A stretch of 64,000 nt of DNA from Aegilops tauschii subsp. strangulata (GCF_002575655.3 NC_053041.3:378059054-378123053), one strand, 5' to 3'; counted from the first letter of the stretch, positions 48,344-58,944 are shown. Numbers and translations are program-made. Notes: a model not told the origin generated them from the letters alone.

Positions 48344-50013
48344 TGATACATCTCCAACGTGTCTATAATTTTTTATTATTTCATGCTATTATATTATCAC
48401 TTCTATATACTTTATATGTCATTTTATATCATTTTGATGGACTAACCTATTAACTTAGTGCCTAGTGCTAGTTCCTGTTTTTTGCATGTTTTTTGTTTTG
48501 AAGAAAAACCATACCTACCGAAGTCCAAACACGATGAAACTTTACGGTTGTTTTTTTTGGAACATAAGAGACCCCAGAAGCTTCGGAGAGAGACCAGAAG
48601 ACACATGAGGGACCCACAAGCCCTGGGGGCTAGGTGCACCGAGTGAGCTTATGGGCACCTTGATGCTCTGTTTTCCGTAATCTCTGGCATATAAATTCTC
48701 TAATATTCCAAAACCCTCAAAGGGAGACCCGAAACAATTATTCTACCACCGCGAGCCTCTGTTCCACCGCGGTCCCATCCGGAGCCATTTGCCAGTACTC
48801 TATCGGAGGGGGAAACCATTGGGGAGTCCATCTTCCTCGACCTTGTTGCCTCCATGATGATGTGTGAGTAGTTCCTACAGGATCTGTCGAGGCAATGAAC
48901 CTGACAATGAGTACTAGTGGTACGAACAAAGGGCGGAGCCTAGCTACGGCACAGGTTTATCACTCTGATTTAGCGAGTTCAGACCCCACTCAGAGAGGTA
49001 ACAACCCTAAGTCTCATGCCCGGAGGCTTGTGTTTTCTCTTGGGGTGTATGATTACAATGGGTGCTAAACCCTTGCCATGGAGCTAAAGAGAGGCTTATA
49101 TAGAGTACGCCTCGGCTCATTATTGCCACGTTACAAGGGAGAGGAATGAGCATAACTACGGCAATTACTGGTAATGGCAGTCATAACTACGCTTGATGTC
49201 CAACGTAAAGACCCTCGACCGTTGTGGTTCCCACGTCGCCTCTACCCCTCCTCTGTTTGAGTGCTGCTGGAGTGGCCGACTAGAGGGAAGACGTCTGAGT
49301 GTTGTTGGTGTATCCAAGTGGATTCCCAGGGAAGCGCATCTGAATGTGCTTGCGGTCTAGGGAACTCCCAATGATGGTGTGGGGCCCTAGGTGGGCCTTA
49401 GATGTTAGGCCCATGACCCTACCAGTAGTAGGTGGCCCCATCAGGACCTACGGGTCCATAGCAGTAGCTAGATGGCTTTCTCTTTCTTTTATCTTCAATA
49501 CAATGATCTCCTCTGAGATCAATCCGATGTAATCTTCTGCGATGTGTTTGTTGGGATTCGATGAATTGTGGATTTATGATCATATTATTCATTGATCTAT
49601 TTTGAGTTCTTGAGTCATCGTCATTGTGTAATTTTGTAGCTTTGCATTTCTCTCCAAACTATCAGTCTACTTTGGCCAAGTTTGATTGGTTTATCTTCAG
49701 TAGGAGAGGTGCTCTGTAGTAGGTTCAATGTTGCAGTGATCATGTCCAGTGACAGAAAGAATAAGGGCACATATTTGTATTTTTGCTACTAAGGATAAAA
49801 TGACTGGGTTTGATCATATTGATTGATCTTATTTTGTCTACATTATGTCATCTTGCTTAATGCGTTACTCTATTTGTATGAACTTAATACTTTGAGATGC
49901 ATGCTGGATAGCGGTCTTGAATTGGAATAATACTAGTAGGTGTTAGTACGTTGAATGGTCTACTTGTTATGGACGTAATGCCTATATAATTATTATGCCT
50001 TTGATGTTCTTGG
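48344..50013 (+). repeat. Athila-type (Sabrina-like) LTR fragment
   Basis: It starts TGATACATCTCCAACGTGTCTATAATTTTT, a diverged form of the LTR start seen on the minus strand at 45438. Typical later LTR motifs follow, such as GATGATGTGTGAGTAGTT at 48857 and TTGATGCATGCTGGATAGCGG-like sequence near 49900. The 3' part of the LTR and any internal region are absent. The fragment gives way to B3-like sequence near 50014. It is interrupted at 48883-49441. Its divergence suggests an old insertion. Confidence 0.7.
48883..49441. other. 559-bp insertion in the LTR fragment
   Basis: LTR-like sequence stops at CAGGA (48878-48882) and resumes after CAGGA (49442-49446), so this looks like an insertion with a 5-bp duplication. 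The insert starts TCTGTCGAGG and ends GTGGCCCCAT. Shifting by two bases gives TG...CA but then the flanks do not match. It contains GGCTTATATAGAG near 49094, a possible TATA box. It has no coding region and could be a small solo LTR. Confidence 0.5.
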
Positions 50014-50079
50014 GTTAAGAAATATGGTCATTACCATGAGAGTGTCAACCCAACGCACTTCTGAAAGATTGTCTTTTCA

Positions 50080-50395
50080 CCGAAATTGGAGTATCTTGCA
50101 GATGCCCCCTATCTTCAGCAAGCACCTCGGCCCCTTTAACGGAGTTCACGCTCACGACGAAAAACGGCTGCACCTGGAAGGTCACCGCCCGGATGATCGG
50201 CAGCAGGCTCACTTTAATAAGGGTTGGGTCGGCTTCTATGTAGCTAATGACGTCAGGATCGGGTGCCTTTTCACCTTCAAGTTGGTGAGTCCTGCGAACC
50301 TGAAGGTGATCGTCTTCATCAACGAGGACGGTGAGGTGGTGGCCAAGTGCGAGCCGCACCACAAAGCATTTGACATGGATGTTGAGGGTGCTTAG
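50080..50395 (+). pseudogene. B3 DNA-binding domain gene fragment
   Basis: The translated pieces resemble a plant B3 domain of the REM type. LQMPPIFSKHL is in one frame at about 50095-50130. TKNGCTWKVTARMIG follows in a second frame at about 50155-50205. GWVGFYVANDVRIGCLFTF is back in the first frame from about 50224, with a stop at 50393-50395. Two frame changes of opposite effect therefore lie inside the domain. B3 proteins are nuclear transcription factors. This copy is short and has no upstream exons I can see, so it is probably a gene relic or a fragment carried by a transposon. Confidence 0.68.
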
Positions 50396-51055
50396 GGTGT
50401 TATCTATACTATCATATCTCTGGTTTGTTAGTCATGTTTGAAGACTTTGTGGTACTGTTACGTTAGTACTTTTATGAACTTGCTTGTTAGTACTATATGG
50501 CAAAGTATGGTTATGGTTTATCATGTGCTAATGGTTTATGTTGTGACTATTATGTTGTTGTGTGTGTGGTGGTAAACCCACCAAAAAGTTACCACAACAC
50601 TTGTGTTGTATGTAACCAAGCAAACATATAGGCAACCAAACACCGGTGTGCATATGTTGCTGCTCAGCCGCACTAAAGGAAATTGATGTAAACAAGCTAC
50701 AGGGAGCTCCTGTTCGGCGCTGTAGGGGCCCGAACGTGGAAGTGGCGTCTACAGCGCGCCCTCTGTTGGCCGTTTCTACACTCGGCACTCGGCCCAGGAA
50801 CAGTTTCTTTCCCAAAAAAGAACACGCTAAAAATTGGCACAACAGGGTAACAATCTTGTGCCACACTTGCCTGTAATTGCTTAGCTTAACCAGTGCAGCT
50901 TAGAGCGCTAGTGAACAAAAACCAACGCGAACTACTTTAGAACTAATGCAACCGCGCTATTTATTACTCAGCCATTACTATGCCACAGAGTTTTTTGAGT
51001 TATTTGGAAATTATATGGAAAATATCAATTTTTCGAATAATTTTTTTTGTTAATT
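50396..51055. other. Noncoding stretch after the B3 fragment
   Basis: The first 200 bp are T-rich, like a 3' UTR. From about 50690 the sequence GGGAGCTCCTGTTCGGCGC begins a GC-rich patch that may be the edge of the repeat carrying the minisatellite and tRNA-like module. I see no gene here. Confidence 0.4.
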
Positions 51056-51059
51056 TTGA

Positions 51060-51560
51060 AAACAGTTCATGAATTTAAAAAAAGTTCATTGATTTGTTAA
51101 AAAGTTCATCGAAAATGAAAAACACTTCATTGGATTTGATGAAAGTTCACTGATTTTGAAAAAGTTCATCGGTTTTGAAAAAAGTTCATCGGTTTTGAAA
51201 AAAGTTCACCGATTTTGAAAAAAGTTCATCGATTTAGAAAAAAAGTTCATTCTATTTTGAATTTTTTTTAACGGTTTTAAAAAAATTCATCGAATTTGAA
51301 AAAAGTTCATCCATTAGGAAAAAAGTTCGTCGAATTTGGAAAAAGTTCTTCGGATTTGAAAAAAGTCAGCAGTTTTGAAAACGTTCACCGATTTTGTAAA
51401 AAAGATCGTCCATATGGGAAAAAGTTCACAGGTTTTGAAAAAAAATGTTGTTGTTCAAAATGTTTTTCTTGATTTTGAACAAAAATTTCATCGAATTTGA
51501 AAAAAAAATCATCGAAGTTGAAAAAAGTTCACTGATTTTTAAAAAGTTCATCCAATTTGA
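51060..51560 (+). repeat. 20-21 bp minisatellite (AAAAGTTCATCGATTTTGAA)
   Basis: About two dozen imperfect head-to-tail copies of a unit close to AAAAAGTTCATCGATTTTGA occur, with single-base changes and A-run length variation. An A-rich tail follows to about 51700. It is low-complexity noncoding DNA. Confidence 0.88.
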
Positions 51561-51738
51561 ATTAGTTTGTGCATAAAAAGTAAAGAAAAAAGGAAAAAAC
51601 TATGAGAGAAAAGAAACAGAAAAAGGCAATACAAAAAATTGGCCCAGAAAAAAACACAACAAGAAAGAAAAAAACCTCCTGGCAAAGTATAAAAGATAAA
51701 AAGGAAGGTAATTGCCACGACTTGTTGTCTTTCCGTGT

Positions 51739-51802
51739 TGGCTAGTGCATGTGGAACCGACACTACAGGTCGCGGGTTCAATCTCATCAGCTCTCAATTT
51801 TT
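51739..51802 (+). other. tRNA-like pol III promoter module
   Basis: TGGCTAGTGC resembles a tRNA A box (TGGCNNAGTGG). GGTTCAATCTC at 51775-51785 resembles a B box (GGTTCGANTCC) and lies 36 bp downstream, a normal distance. A T5 run at 51798-51802 could end pol III transcription. I could not fold a full cloverleaf with an anticodon, so this is a tRNA-derived relic such as a SINE head rather than a tRNA gene. Confidence 0.42.
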
Positions 51803-51933
51803 GCGGATTAAACTAGAATAAAAACGTGTGAGATGGGCCGGCCTAGTGCGGGAGCGCTGCAGGCACCCGTTAGCGAAAATGCACTATAACTGACGCCTGC
51901 AACTAGATCAAATTATGAGGAAGATGCAAGGGA

Positions 51934-52950
51934 ATGGACTTGTCTATGGGCAGTGGAAGTAGCAGGAAAAATAAGAAACTTCTGTGGAGACTAGCGAAGT
52001 GCTCGATCCCGACGGAGGATGTTCGACATAGTAGAAACATGGCGGGCGGACAACGACAAGTGCGAGCTGTGCGGCGCACAAGACTCATCGAGGCATTCAC
52101 TTTTGGAGTGCTCATCGTCAAGATGTGTCTGGGCTTTAGTTGACATGGAAATTGTTGATCTCTTTGAGTCTATGAGAGAACCAAATGCCAAGAGTTGGAT
52201 AGTTGCGATGATCGATAGCTTAGAGCACAAAAAACTCATAGAGTTGGTTGTTACTCTTTGGGCGATTTGGACAGCGAGACGAAAGGCAATTCATGAAGGT
52301 ATTCTACAAAGCCCGCATGCTACTCATTCTTTCGTGACCAGCTTCATCTTCGAGCTTGAAAATGTTCAGAGTTCAGAGAGAAGGGTTGCTCCCTTAGTAC
52401 GACATGCAACTTCAGGTGGCCGAGGTTCAGTTTCTCGCCAGGGATGGACGCACCGGGTGCTGGTCGGGTTAAAATACATGCTGACGGAGGCTTCTCCGGG
52501 AATGGAGAGCGAGGTGCAGCAGCTGCAATATGCAGAAATAATGAAGGCGTATTTCTGGGATCTCCTGCTATGGTTGTCGAAGGCATAACTGATGCAAGAG
52601 TCTTAGAAGCATTGGCGAGTCGAGAAGCTCAAGCGCTTGCGCTTGATCTCATGGAAAATAGAATTGTTGTTGCGAGTGATTCAAAGACGGTGGTTTTAGA
52701 TATTGAAAAAGGTACAGAAGGGCGGCATTCTTCCATTGTAAAGGAGATTGCAATGCGGGCGATGGAGTTTGGTACATGTGACTTTATTTTCAAGGGTCGA
52801 GCACTCAATTGGGAAGCTCATAGTTTAGCTAAATTCACTAGTTCTTTAGATGTTGGTCGCCATGTTTGGCTAGGGGCTCCTCATGACCCCCTAATTATTC
52901 CTGTAAACCTTGTTACTATGCAATAAAGCTTGGTTTACTGCTAAAAAAAC
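51934..52950 (+). pseudogene. LINE 3' tail: zf-RVT and RNase H-like domain, broken
   Basis: LLWRLAKCSIPTEDVRHSRNM is the usual lead-in to the zinc-binding region of plant LINE reverse transcriptases. After a frame change near 52042, CELCGAQDSSRH...LEC completes a CCHC site. A second frame change near 52440 leads into an RNase H-like domain (HADGGFSGNGERGAAAAI, then SDSKTVV and WEAHSLAKF), ending at TAA 52924-52926. AATAAA at 52923-52928 and a short A7 run at 52944-52950 mark the 3' end. RT and endonuclease are missing, as in 5'-truncated LINE copies. It is not expressed as one protein. Confidence 0.85.
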
Positions 52951-53139
52951 TACGCATGCGGCGTCAAATAGGGTTTGCCCAAACTACTACATGCAAAACA
53001 TGGTTTGAGTCGGGCCACAGATGCCAAAGAGGCCTCAAATGCTTCACTAGGGCCCAGCCCAGCCCATCACAGCATAAAGAGCCTCTAAGGGCCGACTGCC
53101 ATTTCGTCCCCCCGAGGAAGGAAGTGCGGTGCGGTGCGG
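52951..53139 (+). promoter_or_regulatory. Upstream region of SPO11-2
   Basis: Only 189 bp separate the LINE end from the start codon. GGGCCCAGCCCAGCCCAT near 53050 contains GGCCCA/AGCCCA motifs, which in plants resemble TCP-bound site II elements common in genes of dividing and meiotic cells. I see no TATA box. The 5' UTR is probably the GAGGAAGGAAGTGCGGTGCGG stretch. Promoter function is inferred. Confidence 0.45.
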
Positions 53140-56019
53140 ATGGCGCAGGCGGAGGCGGACGTACCCGCAACCTCGCTCTTCGGTGCGGACCGCCGCCTCT
53201 GCTCAGCCGACGTGCTCTCGCCCCTCGAGGTCTGTCATACGTCACTCCGCTCATGCCCCAACTTCCCTCGTCCGCCCCTGCCTCTGATCGAATCGACATG
53301 CTTTGCTTCTCTCGATAGGTTCGGGCAAGGATCGAGGTGGCGGTGCTCAATTTCCTCGCCACGCTCTCGTCTCCCTCTTCTCCGGCCATCCCTGTCCTCC
53401 CCCTGGTACGCCGGTCCACAAACCCCAAACCCTCCACCTCCATCTCATCTCATAAATGCAGTCATGGCTGTTTCATCCATGTGATAAATGCATTGTGCTT
53501 GTCTGATTAAGTGTTGTGGGCACAACAGATCTCACGCAAGTCCACCAATTGCAGCCTGCGCAGCGGCTTGCTGAGTGATGTTTCATCGGTGTATCTGTCC
53601 TACGCCTTTTGCAAGAGGTCACTAATGAGAGAAAATGATGCCAAGGCATTCGTCAGAGGTTGTCGTTGTTGTTGATTTCTGCAGTATCTCAGGAATGCAT
53701 TCTCCATGATTGGACGCATCTTTATAGTCATCTAAAATGGTTGTGCAATTTTAATAGTATGGAAAGTCATGGAGATGTGCTACAAGATCTTGGGCGAAGG
53801 GAAGCTTGTCACCCAGCGGGAGTTGTTCTACAAACTACTATCGGACTCACCCAAGTACTTCAGCTGTCAGCGCCATGTCAATCAAACCATCCAAGGTCTT
53901 CAAAATCCAAAGGCTGCATTTTGTTCTTTTTTCGTCATCATGTGACATATCGATAGTCGCTTACTCAGATTCTGCACTTTGGTCTTGTGTAGATGTTGTT
54001 TCATTGCTCCGTTGCACAAGGCAGAGTTTAGGAATCATGGCATCAAGTAGAGGGGCTCTGATTGGACGACTTGTGTTGCATGTGTGTGTATGCTGAAAAG
54101 TGGTTTGCCTGATACAAATATGTGCTGCTGTTAAGGGGATCAATAAAACTCTTGTTTGCCTCCTCATGAAACTGCAACACCCTCAACCTTGTCTTCATCT
54201 TAGGAACCGGAGGAAGAACACATTGATTGTTCCATTCTTGGACCTTCTGGGCATGCCATTACTGGGGATCTGAACCAATTGAGCAGATTAAATTTGTCTT
54301 CAGATGCCCGTTATCTCATTCTAGTGGAGAAGGTACTGTTTTTGCCCTTTACAATGCATTGCTGTCTTCCACTTGACTTAATTCCAGCTGACAGCCCTTC
54401 TATTTGAACAAAGGATGCCATATTTCAGAGGCTGGCTGAAGACCGCTTATATAATCAGCTTCCATGTATCCTGATCACTGCAAAAGGATATCCTGATATC
54501 GCCACGAGGTTCTGTACCTCCAATCCACTCCGTTATATTGTCAACTATACTAGTTACTTGTACTGATCCAACTTATCTTTTAATGTTCTGAAACAGGTTT
54601 ATCTTGCATCGACTGAGCCAGACTTTTCCAAATATGCCAATATTTGCATTAGTGGACTGGTTAAGCCCTTTCAAATGCTTTTTTTGTGAACGGAAACACT
54701 TTCTAATGTTAATATGTATACTATTCTGGTTGTTTGTTTTCTGATGAAGTTAGATTTCTTCAAAATTCAGGAACCCTGCAGGGCTCTCTATACTGTGTAC
54801 TTACAAATATGGAAGCATATCAATGGGCTTAGAATCATACAGATACGGTATTCCTTTGGATGATCAAAGCATGATCAAGCCCATATTTCAGAACGGCATT
54901 AATGAAATTCTTCAATTCCAGCTTGCAATGTAAAATGGCTTGGCCTAAGAGGAGATGATCTGCAACTTATCCCTCAGAGTGCATTCCAAGAGTTGAAACC
55001 TCGTGATTTGCAGATCGCCAAAAGCTTGCTGTCATCTAAGTTTCTACAGGTGCGTCTGCTATTTCTCAACTTTCAGAGTATGTGGTGTGTTGAAAATATA
55101 CAAGTCCAATTTTAATACAACAAACAAGCATACACAGCAATTCTTTACGTAGCCTTCGGAGTGTATGCATGTGCAACAGATAACATTTTCATCATTTATA
55201 TTTGAAGCCACCTAATCCCTTGTTGGCTCTACTAAGATGCCGTGCTTGAGAGATGCATGACTAACGATATGTTTTGGTTAATTTGACCATGACATTGGCT
55301 CACAAAATCAAGAGCTCTGAAATGCACTGAGCATCTTCCCTCGGTATATTCCACGGCTGAGTATGGGTCATATATGGCAGTGTTAAGCATGTACTCCTTC
55401 CGTCCGAAAAAACTTGTCATCAAAATGGATAAAAAGGGGTGTATCTAGAACTAAAATACATCTAGATACATTCTATTTTATTCATTTTGATGACAAGTAT
55501 TTTCGGACGGAGGGAGTACTCCATATGGATACGAGTATCACTGTACGAGGTAGCAGTGCAGCACCAGACTTCTCGGTCAAGTTTCACTTGTTACGAGAAG
55601 TTTTAATTCCTTTAAATATGCCCCCATATGCAATCAACTGATCACCCTGAACTCAAAACCAGTACGCTTATTGCAAGTCTTCCGAAACTATTCATGTGCG
55701 TTATGGACCGTCTGACAATGTTAAGAGTCAATTACTAAACTTTGTACTAAACCAGCTTCAATTAATATGGATCGGAGGGAGTAGTTTCTTCTCTGAATTC
55801 CAGTACAGCGCCAAGGAGACCGCCTAATGCATTGCCCGCCCAACTTCGATACCGGCAAGTTATAAGCTGGTGTTGTGCCTGCAGGACACGCACAGGGCGG
55901 AGTTGACGCGGATGGTGGAGACAGGCACTCGTGCTGAGATCGAAGCTCTCTACTGCCATGGATTTGATTTCCTGGGGAAGTTCATCGCCAGGAAGATTGT
56001 GCAGGGTGACTACATTTGA
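53140..56019 (+). CDS. SPO11-2: Meiotic recombination protein SPO11-2 (topoisomerase VI subunit A-like)
   Basis: This nuclear transesterase makes the DNA double-strand breaks that start meiotic recombination, working with SPO11-1 and a topoVI-B-like partner. I place 11 exons: 53140-53229, 53319-53405, 53529-53658, 53758-53895, 53993-54081, 54204-54332, 54414-54508, 54597-54659, 54771-54847, 54922-55049, 55885-56019. All introns are GT-AG, all phases agree, and the total is 1161 bp (386 codons plus TGA), the length I recall for grass SPO11-2. The start [19 protein letters not shown] fits the family. RELFYK carries the catalytic Tyr127 (53829-53831). Toprim residues are in LVEKDAIF and LVDWNPAG, and the C-terminus is KIVQGDYI. 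Exon 5 ends in a His codon where I recall Gln in rice. It appears intact. Confidence 0.95.
55394..55516. mobile_element. Stowaway MITE in intron 10 of SPO11-2
   Basis: The 123-bp element begins CTCCTTCCGTCCGAAAAAAC and ends TTTTCGGACGGAGGGAG, long inverted termini of the Stowaway (Tc1/Mariner) type. It is flanked by TA at 55392-55393 and 55517-55518. Its interior is also nearly palindromic, so it could fold as one hairpin in the pre-mRNA. Confidence 0.9.
55726..55781. mobile_element. Stowaway MITE remnant in intron 10 of SPO11-2
   Basis: ATGGATCGGAGGGAG followed by TA is a Stowaway right end, with TACTAAACCAGC-type subterminal sequence that I associate with Triticeae Stowaways. No matching left end is visible, so it is truncated. 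It lies about 100 bp before the last exon. Confidence 0.65.
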
Positions 56020-56073
56020 CAGAGTGCAGCGTTACTTGCTTGTCTCGTTTTTTGTTCTCGGCTGCATGGCTCA

Positions 56074-57075
56074 TTGTATGAGATTATGATTGCATGATAT
56101 ATTGCTCTCGTGCATAGGCACGTATATATGATGTACAACGATGGGCCACGGATCTCTCAATTATACAAGGAACTAGGAGGCGGGCCTAATACACAATATG
56201 CAGATAACATATATACTCAACACCCCCCCCCCCCCCCCCCCCTCCTGCAGTCGAAGCGGCATCGCGGCTGACGCAAAGACTGGACCGGAACTCCTCAAAC
56301 GACGCTGTAGGCAAGCCTTTGGTCATGATATCTGCAAATTGTTGGGAAATAGGAACGTGTAAAACACGAATATGGCCAAGGGCCACCTGTTCCCGGACAA
56401 AATGAATATCCAATTTAATATGCTTGGTCCGTCGGTGATGCACTGGGTTAGCGGAGAGGTAGACCGCCGAGACGTTGTCGCGGTAGACCACCGTGGCATG
56501 GTCAACAGGGCAGGAGAGCTCCTGAAGCAGCTGGTGAAGCCACGAACACTCGGCGACGGCGTTGGCCACCGCACGATACCCAGCCTCAGCACTGGAACGA
56601 GAGACCGTAGGTTGCCGCTTGAACGGCCACGAAATAAATGAGGGTCTAAGGTAGACACACTAGCCCGAGGTGGAGCGACGAGTGTTAGGACAGCCCGCCC
56701 AGTCTGCATCGGAGTAGGCGGTGAGGGCGGTGTCGGCGGAGGCGTGAAGCGTGACGCCAAGGTCCATAGTGCCACAGACATAGCAGAGAATCCGCTTAAC
56801 GGCAGCCCAGTGAACATCTCGGGGGGCATGCATATGAAGACACACTTGCTGCATGGCATACTGGATCTCTGGTCGAGTCAGAGTGAGGTACTAGAGAGCA
56901 CCAATGATAGACCAATAGAAAGCAGTATCCGAAGCAGGAGAACCATCCGTGGCAGAAAGTTTGGCCTTCGTATCAACAGGCGCGGTGGCGGGCTTACAGT
57001 TAAGCATGCCGGCGCGCTCCAGGAGCTCATGAGCATACTTTCGCAGATGAAGGAAGAAGCCATCCTGATGTAGGG
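56074..57075 (-). mobile_element. Copia fragment (3' part of RT, RNase H, PPT, short LTR)
   Basis: On the minus strand, from 57075 down, it reads the RT C-terminal part (LRKYAHELLERAGMLNCKP), LTRPEIQYAMQQV, then RNase H with SDADWAG, RDNVSAVYLSANPVHH and FADIMTKGLP, ending near 56190. Frame changes occur near 56880 and 56650. A run of 20 G (56223-56242) forms the purine tract, followed by TGTTGAGTATATATG, the LTR start. The LTR seems about 150 bp long and to end near 56074, only about 55 bp past the SPO11-2 stop, but that edge is uncertain. Gag, protease and integrase are absent. Confidence 0.72.
56223..56242 (-). promoter_or_regulatory. Homopolymeric PPT of the Copia fragment
   Basis: Twenty consecutive C on the plus strand, G on the element's strand, stand directly before the LTR start TGTTGAG. 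The position fits a polypurine tract. The length is unusual and may also be an assembly error. Confidence 0.6.
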
Positions 57076-57424
57076 TGGAACCCTATACGGCCGATCTTTC
57101 ACGAAAGGAGCGGATCCAGCGATGAACACGAAGAACACGAGGAGAAATCATGAGGGGAAACACGAGAGAATCACTCAAACCAGCAAGATTAGGTCACACA
57201 TATGGTAGATTCGAGTACACATAGAGATCACACGGTTCAAATCCAACAAGAGACGATACATAGGGTAACCGGTTCTTCTCCGTGAGGAGGTCTTGAGGTC
57301 TTCCAGTTAGGGGTCTTGAATCCAAGTGGATCTTCTCCGAAGAGGTGTCTGTCCCTCGCGATGGAGTAGATCCGGATGGATGAGCGAGGCTCTATCTCAC
57401 ATATGAGCTATCACAACACTAACC
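57076..57424. other. Unassigned segment between the Copia fragment and element F
   Basis: No coding sequence is visible. The text looks like noncoding transposon sequence (GATCTTTCACGAAAGGAGCGG near 57091, where CTTTC and GAAAG pair). I cannot name the family. TAACC at 57420-57424 should be the left target duplication of element F, but its partner lies outside the window. Confidence 0.4.
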
Positions 57425-58933
57425 TGATACGTCCATTTTGCATCATGCTTTTATATCGATATTTATTGCATTATGGGCTGTTATTACACATTATGTCACA
57501 ATACTTATGCCTTTTCTCTCTTATTTCACAAGGTTTACATGAAGAGGGAGAATGCCGACAACTGGAATTCTGGGCTGGAAAAGGAGCAAATATTAGAGAC
57601 CTATTCTGCACAACTCCAAAAGTCCTGAAACTCCACGGAAGTCAGTTTTGGAATATATTAAAAATATTGGGCGAAGAAAGCACCAGAGGGGGGCCACACC
57701 CTGTCCACGAGGGCGGGGGCGCGCCCTACCCCCTGGGCGCGCCCCCTGCCTCGTGGGCCCCCTAGCAGGCCTCTGGTGCCCATCTTTTGCTATATGAAGT
57801 CTTTTGCCCTGGAAAAAATCGGAAGGAAGCTTTTCGGGACGAAGCGCCGCCGTCTCAAGGCGGAACCTGGCGAAACCAATCTAGGGCTCCGGCAGAGCTG
57901 TTCTGCCGGGGAAACATCCCTCCAGGAGGGGGAAATCATCACCATCGATCCTCTCATCGGGAGGGGGTCAATCTCCATCAACATCTTCACCAACACCATC
58001 TCCTCTCAAACCCTAGTTCATCTCTTGTATCCAATCTTTGTCCCAAAACCTCAGATTGGTACCTGTGGGTTGCTAGTAGTGTTGATTACTCCTTGTAGTT
58101 GATGCTAGTTGGTTTATTTGGTGGAAGATCATATGTTCAGATCCTTTATGCATATTAATACCCCTCCGATTATGAACATGAATATGATTTGTGAGTAGTT
58201 ACGTTTGTTCCTGAGGACATGAGAGAAGTCTTGCTATAAGTAGTCATGTGAATTTGGTATTTGTTCGATATTTTGATGAGATGTATGTTGTCTTTCCTCT
58301 AATGGTGTTATGTGAACGTCGACTACATGACACTTCACCATTATTTGGGCCTAGAGGAAGGCATTGTGAAGTAATAAGTAGATGATGGGTTGCTAGAGTG
58401 ACAGAACCTTAAACCCTAGTTTATGCGTTGCTTCGTAAGGGGCTGATTTGGATCCATATGTTTCATGCTATGGTTAGGTTTACCTTAATACTTCTTTTGT
58501 AGTTGCGGATGCTTGCAAGAGGGGTTAATCATAAGTAGGATGCTTATCCAAGGAAGGGCAGTACCCAAGCACCGGTCCACCCACATATCAAATTATCAAA
58601 GTAACGAACGTGAATCATATGAGCGTGATGAAAACTAGCTTGATGATAATTCCCATGTGTCCTCGGGAGCATTTTCCTTTATATAAGAGTTTGTCCAGGC
58701 TTGTCCTTTGCTACAAAAAGGATTGGGCCACCTTGCTGCACCTTGTTTACTTTTTTTACTTGTTATCCGTTACAAATTACCTTATCACAAAACTATCTGT
58801 TACCGATAATTTCAGTGCTTGCAAAGAATACCTTACTGAAAACCGATTGTCATTTCCTTCAGCTCCTCGTTGGATTCGACACTCTTACTTATCAAAAGGA
58901 CTACGATAGATCCCTTATACTTGTGGGTCATCA
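57425..58933 (+). repeat. 5' LTR of element F
   Basis: This 1509-bp LTR starts TGATACGTCCATTTTGC and ends GTGGGTCATCA. A GC-rich stretch lies near 57690-57770 (GGGGCGCGCCCTACCCCC), and a similar one recurs at 63900-63930 in the 3' noncoding region. ORFs within it are short and not conserved-looking. Confidence 0.88.
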
Positions 58934-58944
58934 AGACTCTTTTC

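Noticed and set aside
51739..51802. A genuine tRNA gene
   Set aside because: A- and B-box-like motifs exist but I could not assign acceptor, anticodon and D/T arms. It is listed only as a tRNA-like module.
52964..53443. 159-codon minus-strand ORF opposite the SPO11-2 5' end
   Set aside because: It crosses exon 1, intron 1 and exon 2 of a well-supported gene in antisense and shows no domain.
53134..53484. 116-codon plus-strand ORF starting six bases before the SPO11-2 ATG
   Set aside because: It reads through intron 1. Splicing at 53229/53319 gives the conserved family sequence instead.
56323..56859. 178-codon minus-strand ORF
   Set aside because: It is an out-of-frame reading of the Copia RNase H region, whose true frames give the SDADWAG and ADIMTKG motifs.
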